NCBI RefSeq assembly: GCF_000365425.1
Contig: NZ_AQOV01000001.1
Coordinates: forward strand, 2,108,001 to 2,172,000
From: Methylomonas sp. MK1
Lineage (GTDB): Bacteria > Pseudomonadota > Gammaproteobacteria > Methylococcales > Methylomonadaceae
Length of the DNA stretch: 64,000 nucleotides
Direction of reading: 5' to 3'
Shown: positions 46,598 to 54,819 of the stretch, piece after piece
How positions within the stretch are numbered: position 1 is the stretch's first letter
Layout of the letters: the number at the start of each line of letters is the position of its first letter
Made by a program: the position numbers and the translations under genes
Notes under the pieces: model-generated
Told to the model about the DNA's origin: nothing
The model's input: the letters and a program-made list of their open reading frames with translations, nothing else
The model's database searches: none

Positions 46598-47054
46598 AAG
46601 TAGCGGCCTTTATAATAAATCACATGATTTGAATAAATATAAAACAAAATAGTTTAAAAGCTACTGCATTATCTCAAGGCCACTTTGAGATCAATCCAGA
46701 TTTAGGAAGCTCTCAGGCCATTTTTTTGATGCACTTGAACTCGTTGCGAAACACACACCTATTGCTAGAGATCGGCTTGACTGTGGCGAGAAACATCGGT
46801 CATTCGGTCATCTATTCGTCAAAACAATTCAATGATAAAGTCGTCTGTGGTCATGGGCGAGACTCCGGCGAAAAAGCATTTTTGGTCAAATACTTATCGC
46901 TCTATATTCTACCCATGACCACCATAAATCAACTAGCGACAAAGGTTAATATTTTTAGTATTCTAAATTTGATTGGCTGCTTTCCGTCAGTATTGAGTCA
47001 TCGATAAAATTAGTATAACTGACTCTTGTGGGTCGTCAGCTGCTGGTCGATGCA
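46598..47054. other. Intergenic; possible coding relic, no intact gene
   Basis: A plus-strand frame ending at 46835 reads GHFFDALELVAKHTPIARDR and then CGEKHRSFGHLFVKTIQ, protein-like but without a start. Nothing else is evident. Confidence 0.3.
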
Positions 47055-47396
47055 TCACGCTTCGAACTCGACATCGAAATATGAGTGACTTGACTCATCT
47101 CCATATATCAAAGACAAACAAGAAATTTCTGGCATATCACATGCCTTTGCCGAATACGCATCAAGTATTGGCAAGACATGTCGGACTGATCTGGGGCTGA
47201 TATAAACGAAATAGCAATCATCATCCGCCCAACAGCCAAACATCGCCATACCTTCAGGCCCATTTCTGGCAATATAGGCGGCATGAAATGCTCCCTGAAG
47301 GACGTGCAATTCGCCAGATTCATATTCTTGACGGGAAAGAGTGATTCGGTGCCAGCTCCAGCTCATTGATGTTGTCATACCATGCTCGCTTTCCAA
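47055..47396 (-). CDS. Hypothetical protein
   Basis: Up to 113 residues; a Met at position 7 is an alternative start. It is rich in aromatic residues and acidic at the C-terminus (YGDESSHSYFDVEFEA). No signal peptide, span or known motif. It is the last likely gene inside the island before the tRNA. Confidence 0.4.
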   Translation of the reverse strand: MESEHGMTTSMSWSWHRITLSRQEYESGELHVLQGAFHAAYIARNGPEGMAMFGCWADDDCYFVYISPRSVRHVLPILDAYSAKACDMPEISCLSLIYGDESSHSYFDVEFEA

Positions 47397-47429
47397 TGGA
47401 AGCTTATGTGGAAAGTCAGTGTAGGCCTG

Positions 47430-47654
47430 TTACTGGCTAATGCCAAACTTAGGAAGGGCTTTACGATCTTCCAAGAAGGGGAAGCGATTTGCAACTGAGC
47501 GTCGAACAATGGCAATAGCAAGCTGAGCTAAGTGATTGTCACCGATGATAGCAATCGGTGACTTAATTGTATTGGTTTGAATGAAAGCTGCTATCGGCTG
47601 AAATGGTGATTCAGCATGGCGACAAAGTTGGCGTAGGCCGCAGTGACAATCAAG
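47430..47654 (-). pseudogene. Probable C-terminal gene fragment beside the tRNA
   Basis: An open frame with protein-like content (KSPIAIIGDNHLAQLAIAIV, RRSVANRFPFLEDRKAL) ends at 47430. It has no ATG and is closed by a stop upstream at 47655-47657. Possibly the tail of a lost island gene; family unknown. Confidence 0.3.
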
Positions 47655-47688
47655 TCACGCAAAAATCACGCAAGCCGAATTTCAGGCA

Positions 47689-47723
47689 CAAAAAAACCAG
47701 CTCTGATTTCTCAGTAACTGGTT
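47689..47723 (-). terminator. Intrinsic terminator of tRNA-Lys, supplied by the island
   Basis: On the minus strand AACCAG pairs with CTGGTT around an inner CTGA-GAAA-TCAG hairpin and is followed by seven T. It lies 18 bases beyond the 47-bp repeat, on the island side. Confidence 0.75.
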
Positions 47724-47740
47724 GATTTGCTTATCGAATT

Positions 47741-47787
47741 GATGGTGGGTCGTGTGCGATTCGAACGCACGACCATCGCATTAAAAG
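47741..47787. repeat. Attachment-site repeat at the tRNA-Lys 3' end
   Basis: Identical to 17340-17386. It covers the anticodon loop to CCA plus two bases and marks the integrase-proximal end of the island. Confidence 0.88.
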
Positions 47788-47818
47788 TGCGGTGCTCTAC
47801 CGGCTGAGCTAACGACCC
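47743..47818 (-). tRNA. tRNA-Lys (TTT)
   Basis: A 76-base cloverleaf with encoded CCA. The acceptor GGGTCGT pairs with ACGACCC; D-arm GCTCAGCCGGTAGAGC; anticodon loop CTTTTAA gives TTT (Lys); T-arm GTGCGTTCGAATCGCAC. It is intact although an island is integrated at its 3' end, because the island carried the same 47 bases. Confidence 0.95.
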
Positions 47819-47920
47819 CCTGAATGAGCCGCCCATTATACTCAGAAATATTAGCTTTGCAACGACTAATTGTAATAAATACAAAAACAATGCTTTCCCT
47901 TCCTAAATAATGCCGGTCCT

Positions 47921-48469
47921 TTACTCTTTTACCGGCCTTTTTTCCAGCTTTCTTTGCAAGGTTCTTCTGTGCATATTTAATGCTCTGGCGGCGGCTGAGA
48001 TGTTACCGTCGTGCTGCATCAGCACTTTTTGCAAGTGCTCCCACTCCAAGCGCTTTACCGATAGCGGATTGTCACTGATAGCTACCGACGCATCGCCTTC
48101 GTTTTTGTATAAGGCACTAACAATCTCATCGGCATTCGCCGGCTTGGTCAGATAATGGATAGCACCTAATTTTATAGCCTCTACAGCTGTGGCTATACTG
48201 GCAAAGCCGGTCAACATGACGATTTGGGTATTGTCATCCAAGGAAATCAATTTTTTGACCATTTCCAGACCGGAGTCAAAACCGATTCGTAAGTCGATTA
48301 CCGCATATTCGGGCTCGGTTTGTTCCGCCAGTTTCATTGCCGTATCGACATCATTGGCGACAGTCACTTGAAAATTGCGCTTTTCCAACGCCGGCTTCAG
48401 CACCGAACAAAAGGTGACGTCATCATCGACCAGCAGTAAATTGGGCTTATCCGTAGGTAATTCGTTCAT
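47921..48469 (-). CDS. regA: RegA/PrrA-type response regulator
   Basis: 182 residues. The receiver has the acid pair in LLLVDDDVTF, phospho-Asp in YAVIDLRIGFDSGLE and Lys in HYLTKPANADE. The C-terminal Fis-like helix-turn-helix GNISAAARALNMHRRTLQRK is almost the invariant RegA/PrrA/ActR sequence. The protein controls respiratory, carbon and nitrogen genes in response to redox state. Its ATG lies inside the end of regB (23-base overlap). Confidence 0.92.
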   Translation of the reverse strand: MNELPTDKPNLLLVDDDVTFCSVLKPALEKRNFQVTVANDVDTAMKLAEQTEPEYAVIDLRIGFDSGLEMVKKLISLDDNTQIVMLTGFASIATAVEAIKLGAIHYLTKPANADEIVSALYKNEGDASVAISDNPLSVKRLEWEHLQKVLMQHDGNISAAARALNMHRRTLQRKLEKRPVKE

Positions 48470-49820
48470 GCGTACTCTCCTTAGCTAATAGCGGCAAACT
48501 GATTTCGACGCAGGCGCCGCCCGACTCTAAATTACTGAACTGTATTTTACCGCCGAGCCGCTTGATAGTGGTATAAGTCAAAAACAAGCCAACCCCCATG
48601 CCTTGCTTATTGCTCTTGACCGGTTGATGCCCGGCAAACTCGATAAATTCAGCGGGCAAACCTGGACCGAAATCCCTGATTTTCAAATTTAGTGTTTCCT
48701 CGTCCCATTCCACATGAAACTCGATGCCCGCGTCGACCGGCGATGCCTCTGCTGCGTTATTTAGAATATTGATGATGGAGTGTGTCACAGTACGCTCCGC
48801 AATCACCCGCGCGTCCATATCCACATCCGGCGATATAAATAGTTTAAGCCGGGTAGCGGCTTTATGCGTGCGCCACTGCCCCAACACTTCATCGATGTAC
48901 TCGCTCACCAGCATCACCTTGCCGGATTCCGCCCGCATCTCGCCGGCGGAGGCCGACATCACCGACAAGGCCTGCTTACAGCGATCAATCTGCTGCTGAA
49001 CTATCACCAGCTTCTGATGCATATCCGGGTAACGATGCTCCGACAACTCTTCCGCCATCTCATGCGTCAAAATGGCAATCGTCCCCAACGGTGTGCCCAT
49101 ATCGTGCGCGGCACTAGCCGCCAAGGTGCCCAGGGATACAACTCGTTCGTCGCGTAGCGCACTCTCGCGGGCATCCGCTAAATTTCGCTCACGTTCTTTC
49201 AAGGTTTTGGACAGTTCGACTACGAAAAAAGCCACCAAGCCGGCGCTAAACACAAAACCAAACCACATACCAAATACATGCAGATTGAAATACCGCCTGT
49301 CGTTCATCAAATGCATTTGCAGACTCATTTCCGGCGTCATCTCCGCCATTGCCGGATGCGCCATATGCGGCTCCACGGCCGGCAAGGGTACGTTGTAGGC
49401 AATCAGCACGGTATAGACGCAGGACGTAATGATTACCATATTCCAGGCATAAGCCTGCGGTAGCATGATAGCGGTAACAATTAATGGTAAAAGAAACACC
49501 CAAATAATCGGGTTTGACGCGCCGCCAGTGAGATAAAGCAAATAGGCCAGCGCCAACACATCCATGCATATTTGCGAAAAAATCTCGTGCTCGGTTACTT
49601 CTTCCGGCGTTCTCAGTCGCAGCCAGGTGTATAGATTGAGTATGGAAATCGCAAAAATCGCCAGCCACAACTGATTTTGCGGCAAATTGATACCCAAACC
49701 GTTCACCGCGATAAATACCGCTACCGTGACGGCAAACAGCATCAAATTTCTAAGAATGTATAACCAACGCAGGTTTTCGCGAATGGAGATTTCGGCTTTG
49801 GGCAGAATGTGTGAAAGCAT
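48447..49820 (-). CDS. regB: RegB/PrrB-type redox sensor histidine kinase
   Basis: 457 residues. About six membrane spans fill the first ~200 residues, with the quinone-binding signature TGGASNPIIWVFLLPL. The H-box is ASAAHDMGTPLGTIAILTHE, and the ATP domain shows NILNNAAEAS, RDFGPGLP and GMGVGLFLTYTTIKRLGG. RegB senses the ubiquinone pool and oxygen-linked redox signals. It is the upstream gene of the pair. The spans are separated by a longer periplasmic loop rich in Met and Pro (HMAHPAMAEMTPEMSLQMHL) than I recall for RegB, which could bind metal. Confidence 0.9.
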   Translation of the reverse strand: MLSHILPKAEISIRENLRWLYILRNLMLFAVTVAVFIAVNGLGINLPQNQLWLAIFAISILNLYTWLRLRTPEEVTEHEIFSQICMDVLALAYLLYLTGGASNPIIWVFLLPLIVTAIMLPQAYAWNMVIITSCVYTVLIAYNVPLPAVEPHMAHPAMAEMTPEMSLQMHLMNDRRYFNLHVFGMWFGFVFSAGLVAFFVVELSKTLKERERNLADARESALRDERVVSLGTLAASAAHDMGTPLGTIAILTHEMAEELSEHRYPDMHQKLVIVQQQIDRCKQALSVMSASAGEMRAESGKVMLVSEYIDEVLGQWRTHKAATRLKLFISPDVDMDARVIAERTVTHSIINILNNAAEASPVDAGIEFHVEWDEETLNLKIRDFGPGLPAEFIEFAGHQPVKSNKQGMGVGLFLTYTTIKRLGGKIQFSNLESGGACVEISLPLLAKESTHERITYG

Positions 49821-50109
49821 AGAAACAACACTAAATTGAAGAAAGCACCGCAGCGATATACTACCGCCGCTCGCTTAATAAGGTGGAAAGCCAACCAAAC
49901 TTGGATGGCGGCCACCTGAGTATTCACAATCGATTTTTGGTAGCAAAACCTTAACCCCGTTTGCTCACCCGATATAAACCCCTACGCGCCTTGGCAAATA
50001 CGGAATTAAGCTAGCCGCTTAAAAGATCGAAAGAGAATCTACGAGCTAATCTTTCTGGAGCAAACACAAAGGTCTGACGAATCATGCCCCTAAAAAATAG
50101 TGCGGCATA

Positions 50110-50385
50110 TCACGCACCGGCCAAACGCCAGCCGCCGTTTTTATCCACCCATCTCATGCTCAGCCAATACCAGAACGTCATGGGCAGCATCATCGCAAAC
50201 CATTCCCAATCGTCGATTAAAAATAATTTGGCAACCCAGCCGTTGCCATCGAAATAGAGTGGCCAAGGCACACAGTACAGAGTAAAAACAATACTACTCC
50301 AGATCAACAGTAATGCGCCTTTGCGGGTTTCTATACTGGACAGTGCCAGAAACACCCACAACGGGGTTTTATCGGTTTTTTGCAT
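50110..50385 (-). CDS. Small two-span membrane protein
   Basis: 91 residues from the ATG at 50385, preceded by GGAGAG. Hydrophobic segments GALLLIWSSIVFTLYCVPWP and FAMMLPMTFWYWLSMRWV predict two spans. The size and the W/Y-rich second span resemble small uncharacterised inner-membrane proteins found in many gammaproteobacteria. No function assigned. Confidence 0.6.
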   Translation of the reverse strand: MQKTDKTPLWVFLALSSIETRKGALLLIWSSIVFTLYCVPWPLYFDGNGWVAKLFLIDDWEWFAMMLPMTFWYWLSMRWVDKNGGWRLAGA

Positions 50386-50756
50386 ACATCTCTCCACTGA
50401 AAAATCTCGTGCCAACCCAATTAGCGGCGCAACAACCTAACAATAAACGACTAGAAAATAAAGAAATTCCTTATCAAATCCACCAAAACAAGCTTCAGCG
50501 CCAACCCCGGAATATTCCCCAATAATTGAACTGTGTTATATGAAGCAAGCGTCTGAGCTATTTCGCTGAGTTTCGCTCGCCGCTCACTCACGCCATCCCA
50601 GGCAAAATAAGCAGTAATGCAATGAAATTTATATATTTTATTAAGTTGGCCCACTATTCGCTTCAACTAGTGTACTTGCTTCGTGGTTTGCTTTAAAAAA
50701 AGCGGTTAGTAGGTCTCTATCCCTGCCATGTCTGCCGCTGGCGTAATTAGCAAATC
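50386..50756. other. Intergenic; no gene seen
   Basis: About 370 bases between divergent transcripts. A minus-strand open frame at 50451-50666 lacks a ribosome site and recognisable sequence. Confidence 0.35.
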
Positions 50757-50848
50757 TCTGAAAGCAAGAATTGCCACACCCGTCGTGAGGCGGGGCCGGA
50801 AAATCACGGTTCTTATAAAACGATTTAAAGAAGGCCGGATTGCCCCCA
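50757..50848 (+). ncRNA. Structured leader resembling a c-di-GMP-I (GEMM) riboswitch
   Basis: Two adjacent hairpins in the expected order. The first is CCCGTC-GTGA-GGCGGG with a GNRA loop (50779-50794). Then GGCCGGAAAATCACGG stands where GEMM has GGACGCAAAGCCACGG. The second stem, TTCTT(A)TAAA/TTTAAAGAA, is closed by GGCCGGATTGCC, close to the GEMM 3' block. Core bases deviate from the consensus I recall, so ligand binding is uncertain. It lies about 100 bases before a secreted surface-type protein, a common c-di-GMP target. Confidence 0.4.
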
Positions 50849-50946
50849 TGCGCGCCATGGGCGAGGACAAAATTTGGCTCGATGCAATTGGTCAAGTTTT
50901 GTCAGTTTCGCTGTTACCTTTAATTCCAATAACAAAGAGGACGATC

Positions 50947-52059
50947 ATGATCTTTCATAAAACGGCTATAGCAGCTATTTTGACAGCTGGCCTAGCGGGC
51001 GTTTCAGGCCAAGCGTTTGCACATTCTTACTACAATCTGACCGGCGCGGGTACAGTAGCCTCGGGTAACTCAGCAATCGGCTTCGGCATCGCCAACAGCA
51101 TCAACGGCACCGACGGTGTTTCCGCCAACTCTAACGGCACCAATAGAATCGCGAACGGTACCAACGTTTATACAGTGGGCGACTTAAGCGCGAACACCTT
51201 GATCCCTGGCACAGGTACAGCGGCTGAGACAGCCACAGAAGTAGCAGGTAACCTACCTTATATGTGGTACTCCGGTCAGCACACAACCGCTACCGGTTTC
51301 ACCAAGCGCGAATTGCATACCGGCTCAAGCGCTACAGACAACACTGGCGCCTTGACAGCAAACCTCATTAGCTCAAACCCTAGCTTCGGCACCAACACTA
51401 TCGGTAGCTTGTGGAAAGCTTACTCGGACAAAAACGGCGGCACCAACGCCGCTACCTGGGGCACCATCATGGCTGATTTGCCCGCTGATGGCGACCATCC
51501 TTACTTGGCGGTAGCAGGCAATTCGGCATCAACCGGCCTGGGACTGGATTACGGTTTGATTCATATTAGCTGCGGCGCAAACACAGCAAGCGCTAACTGC
51601 GCCAGCGCCGGCAATATCAAAACCACCATTACCGTGAAAAACGACGCCGATTACAGCCAATTTAACGGTTTATTGGATGTTGCCCTGTATCGCAATGTAG
51701 ACAGCAGCTCCACATCTGACCGTAACGCGGCTGCCACAATCGGCGAAACCGGCCTGCAAGGCTCAAGCTTGGGCGAAGCTATCTGGACGGCCAGCATGAG
51801 CAGTACTTCCGACACCTTGTTCTACTCGTTTGTGTTCGACCAAGCCGAATGGAATGCAACCGGCACACCCGGGCTGCACACCAATGGCTTTTATACCTTG
51901 GTGGTCGGCGCACACGGTGGCGGCGCACTCGATGGCGTAACCTACGACGTATTGGTAACTACTTCGGCCGTGCCTGTTCCAGGCGCAGTCTGGCTGTTCG
52001 GCAGCGCCATGGCCGGCTTGATCGGTTTCGGTCGCCGCAAACAACCACTAGCGGCTTAA
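50947..52059 (+). CDS. Secreted protein with predicted N-terminal His and PEP-CTERM-like tail (370 aa)
   Basis: From the ATG at 50947 (AGAGGA site ahead) a signal peptide ends GQAFA, leaving His26 as first mature residue (HSYYNLTGAG). The body is Asn/Gly/Thr-rich and beta-like. The C-terminus is a variant exosortase tail, VPVPGAVWLFGSAMAGL followed by IGFGRRK: a Pro-rich motif, a span and a basic stop. Such proteins are exported and sorted to the surface or matrix. The frame is open upstream to 50728, but the signal peptide sets the start. An N-terminal His after cleavage is typical of copper histidine-brace proteins; that link is inference. Confidence 0.75.
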   Translation: MIFHKTAIAAILTAGLAGVSGQAFAHSYYNLTGAGTVASGNSAIGFGIANSINGTDGVSANSNGTNRIANGTNVYTVGDLSANTLIPGTGTAAETATEVAGNLPYMWYSGQHTTATGFTKRELHTGSSATDNTGALTANLISSNPSFGTNTIGSLWKAYSDKNGGTNAATWGTIMADLPADGDHPYLAVAGNSASTGLGLDYGLIHISCGANTASANCASAGNIKTTITVKNDADYSQFNGLLDVALYRNVDSSSTSDRNAAATIGETGLQGSSLGEAIWTASMSSTSDTLFYSFVFDQAEWNATGTPGLHTNGFYTLVVGAHGGGALDGVTYDVLVTTSAVPVPGAVWLFGSAMAGLIGFGRRKQPLAA

Positions 52060-52068
52060 TTGCCAAGC

Positions 52069-52096
52069 GGGATTGCCGCCAGACAACGGCAATCCC
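52069..52096 (+). terminator. Strong hairpin between the two His-fronted protein genes
   Basis: Perfect 10-bp stem GGGATTGCCG/CGGCAATCCC with an 8-base loop, 10 bases after the stop. It lacks a T-run, so it may be an attenuator or an mRNA 3'-end stabiliser rather than a full terminator. Confidence 0.5.
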
Positions 52097-52158
52097 CTCA
52101 CCAAGCATTGTTTAACGAAAGGCTTCCTCTCATTTATTTCATTCGATAGAGATCCAAA

Positions 52159-52929
52159 ATGACTGCAAACTCACCATTAAAAAAACTAGCATTAGCGGGC
52201 GCCATGGGCGCGTTGATGTCAGTCAGCGGCTTGGCTAGCGCTCACGTAACCTACAATTTGGCCGCCGGCGATACCTTCCCACCGGACGGTTCCGCCACGG
52301 GCCCATGGTCTGATGGCGATCCAGGCTATATTGGCAATTTGCCCGCCACCTGGGTCGCGATGATCCACAACGACGGCGGCGTAGCGAACTCGCAAACCGC
52401 CAGCGGCCACGGCATAGGCATGGGCGCCAAAGCTTATAAAGATGGCGCGACAAACTGGGGGCATACCGCCGATTACGGTTTGTTTGAATTGCATGCCGAC
52501 GCGGAAGTGACCATCACCGTATCGTCGGACGGCTCCAATCTGCGTCCGGCTTTTGGTTTGTGGAGCGGCTGGGATACCGCGGGCAGCAGCAGTCGCCATC
52601 AAAGCTACCTGAACAACGGCGCACTAAATCCAATGGCTGCCAGCCCACTGGGCACAACGCTGGCTTTGGTTGACGCAAGCGCCTGGACCTTCGCGGCCAC
52701 TCAAGGCACCACCGCTACCGCGACGCTGACCCGCTTCCTGACCGCCGGTAATTACACGCTGATTTTGGGCGGTTACGACGGCACGGTAGGCGGGGCCAAT
52801 CTGGCCTATACAGCCACAATCTCCGCTGCTGCGTCACCCGTACCCGTACCGGGCGCGGTTTGGCTGTTCGGTAGCGCGATGGCGGGCTTAGTAGGTTTCG
52901 GCAAACGCAAAACGGCAGAAAACGTCTGA
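52159..52929 (+). CDS. Secreted protein with predicted N-terminal His and PEP-CTERM-like tail (256 aa)
   Basis: A signal peptide ends SGLASA before His29 (HVTYNLAAGD), sharing the HxxYNL start of the upstream protein. The body contains WVAMIHNDGG, SGHGIGMGAKAYKDG and WGHTADYGLFELHADAEVTI with extra histidines, then a beta-rich domain. The C-terminus VPVPGAVWLFGSAMAGL plus VGFGKRK is nearly the same as in the neighbour. The pair look like diverged paralogues acting together on the surface. Substrate or metal unknown. Confidence 0.75.
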   Translation: MTANSPLKKLALAGAMGALMSVSGLASAHVTYNLAAGDTFPPDGSATGPWSDGDPGYIGNLPATWVAMIHNDGGVANSQTASGHGIGMGAKAYKDGATNWGHTADYGLFELHADAEVTITVSSDGSNLRPAFGLWSGWDTAGSSSRHQSYLNNGALNPMAASPLGTTLALVDASAWTFAATQGTTATATLTRFLTAGNYTLILGGYDGTVGGANLAYTATISAAASPVPVPGAVWLFGSAMAGLVGFGKRKTAENV

Positions 52930-52959
52930 CGCGTTTCTATGTAACTTAAGACTGATTTT

Positions 52960-53001
52960 AACCCGATGTCCTTGAATACCCGTGTTATTGAGGGCCGGGT
53001 T
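52960..53001 (+). terminator. Imperfect hairpin after the second His-fronted gene
   Basis: AACCCG (52960) pairs with CGGGTT (53001) around an interrupted inner stem; no T-run. Possible terminator. Confidence 0.3.
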
Positions 53002-53127
53002 AATCAGTAAAAAATCAGTTCGGTTTCGGTCAAGGATGACCGGGGGCACGGAAGCTCCATTTTTACATCCGCTCGATCCAAGTCCGCTTGGCCCAAAAGC
53101 TTAATCTACCCTTCCCATTCGCTTCAT

Positions 53128-54783
53128 TCATGCGTAACCGAACGCATCGATATACGGCGCCAAGATCGGCAAAACCGGTTCGTAAAAACTTTCATAGTGC
53201 TGCCAACGTGCAACCGAGCGCGAATAAATCGGTTGAGAAACAGCAGCAAAACTCGGCGTGGCAATGTAACGGCCTTTAGCCTTTTCATGAAACGCGCTCA
53301 CTTCGGCCACCCATTCCAAATCCAATAACGCAAACACCCGGCGAAAACTGTTTTCGAAATCGTTGACGGTATCCTCGTAACGCAATTCCATATAACGCGG
53401 CTGAATCATCGGCTTCATGTAAAGCCACAGCGCCATCACGGCCGCATATTGCTTGGCCACACCTTCCCAGCTCAGCAAATTGACTGTCACGCTAGACGGC
53501 TTAAACGCTTGCTGGAAGCAACTGAGACAGACATCGCGCGGATCGCGCAGAGCAAAGATGATCCTGGCCTCCGGAAATAGGCAGCTAATCAGGCCAATAT
53601 CGATACTATTCAGTGCCACTTTATCGATGAAGCGTTTGTTTAAGGCATCCGCGCCATATTCCTCGCTAACCCGTCGCCAATAGTAAGCGCGCAACTTTCG
53701 GGCATCGTCCAAACCCAGTCGGCGGAGAGCGGCTGGAATGTCCTCTCGAAAACCGCTCAACCTTTGCAGCTCTTGAATCAAGCCATGAATCAAATCATTT
53801 TCATCGGAGGTAAACACATCGGGATGCGCTGCCAGGACTTGCTCAGTCAACGTCGTGCCGGAACGCAAAAAGCCCAGTAGAAACGTCGGCGCCGGCAAAC
53901 TATCGGCAAAGTCGCTTACCGTCCAACGGAGCAGTAAATCCCGATCAAACCCCTGTTTGTTGCATTGAATCGCGCGAAAAACCTGTCCGGCATCAAGCGA
54001 GCTGACTTCAGGTAATTGCTTATACAAAGCCTTTGCTTGTTGGCAAGCCGCAAACGATGCCTCGTATTCTTCCAGCTTATCCAACACCCCTACCAACTCC
54101 TGCCAGGCGCGTGCGGTCTGCTGCATATTACGATTGGCGGCTACCACATTCTGAAAGCGCTGTTTCGCTTCCGGCAAACGGTTTAAATGCGCTTCCAGCA
54201 CCGCCAACATGTTATTGCAGGCTGGATCGTCTGGACGTAGTTCACAGACCTTGCTGGCGAAAGGCAAGGCTTCTTCGAATCGATTAACCCTCGTCAAATA
54301 CAGGGCCCGGTTATTCAGCGCCGCCGGGTTTGCAGGTTCCAGCTTAACCGCCAACGCGGTCAGTTTCAGCGCGGTATCCAGATCGCCCCAGTGATGCAAT
54401 TGCTCGGCCAGCTCCAGAATAAAACGGATATTACGCGTTTGCTGAGCGTCAATTTCCAGTTGGCGAGCGGCCTGTTGCAGATAGGCCAAACCTTCCCGGC
54501 GCTGCTGCTGCCAGCACAATGCCTGCCCCAAACCGGCCAGCGCTTCCGCATGATTGGGCTGGATCGCCAAGACTTGCCGAAACCCATGCAGCGTACCCAC
54601 CATATCGCGCCGCGCCACGGCCTGCCAGGCTTGCGTTAACGCATCGTTCACGCTGGGTTGAACCGGCCTTGCGGCGGCTTCGGCCTGCTTCAGGCAACAG
54701 GCTTTATATTTTTTGCCGCTGCCGCATGGACACGGATCGTTGCGGCCAAATTTACCGTTGCCGGCTGCTGTTGTATTTTTCAT
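53128..54783 (-). CDS. SEC-C / TPR / sulfotransferase-domain protein
   Basis: 551 residues in three parts. An N-terminal SEC-C zinc motif, GRNDPCPCGSGKKYKACC, is followed by about six TPR-like repeats (e.g. ALAGLGQALCWQQQRREG, PANPAALNNRALYLTRVNRF). The C-terminal sulfotransferase domain has the PAPS P-loop FLLGFLRSGTTLTEQVLAAHP and the 3'-phosphate region IIFALRDPRDVCLSCFQQAF. TPR-sulfotransferases transfer sulfate from PAPS to peptides or glycans; fusion to SEC-C is less common. The ATG at 54783 has AGGG upstream. It follows radA after 36 bases. Confidence 0.85.
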   Translation of the reverse strand: MKNTTAAGNGKFGRNDPCPCGSGKKYKACCLKQAEAAARPVQPSVNDALTQAWQAVARRDMVGTLHGFRQVLAIQPNHAEALAGLGQALCWQQQRREGLAYLQQAARQLEIDAQQTRNIRFILELAEQLHHWGDLDTALKLTALAVKLEPANPAALNNRALYLTRVNRFEEALPFASKVCELRPDDPACNNMLAVLEAHLNRLPEAKQRFQNVVAANRNMQQTARAWQELVGVLDKLEEYEASFAACQQAKALYKQLPEVSSLDAGQVFRAIQCNKQGFDRDLLLRWTVSDFADSLPAPTFLLGFLRSGTTLTEQVLAAHPDVFTSDENDLIHGLIQELQRLSGFREDIPAALRRLGLDDARKLRAYYWRRVSEEYGADALNKRFIDKVALNSIDIGLISCLFPEARIIFALRDPRDVCLSCFQQAFKPSSVTVNLLSWEGVAKQYAAVMALWLYMKPMIQPRYMELRYEDTVNDFENSFRRVFALLDLEWVAEVSAFHEKAKGRYIATPSFAAVSQPIYSRSVARWQHYESFYEPVLPILAPYIDAFGYA

Positions 54784-54819
54784 ATCGTTCCCTGACGAGG
54801 CATAGACTATTGGCGGCAA

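Noticed and set aside
46726..47007. Open frame of 93 codons as a gene
   Set aside because: No ribosome site or recognisable motif; another frame in the same DNA looks more protein-like but lacks a start.
50451..50666. Minus-strand 71-codon open frame
   Set aside because: No ribosome site, no recognisable sequence, and it lies in a leader/intergenic region.
50757..50848. Cobalamin riboswitch
   Set aside because: The GCCAC start looked suggestive but the conserved B12-box blocks are absent; the hairpin order fits GEMM better.
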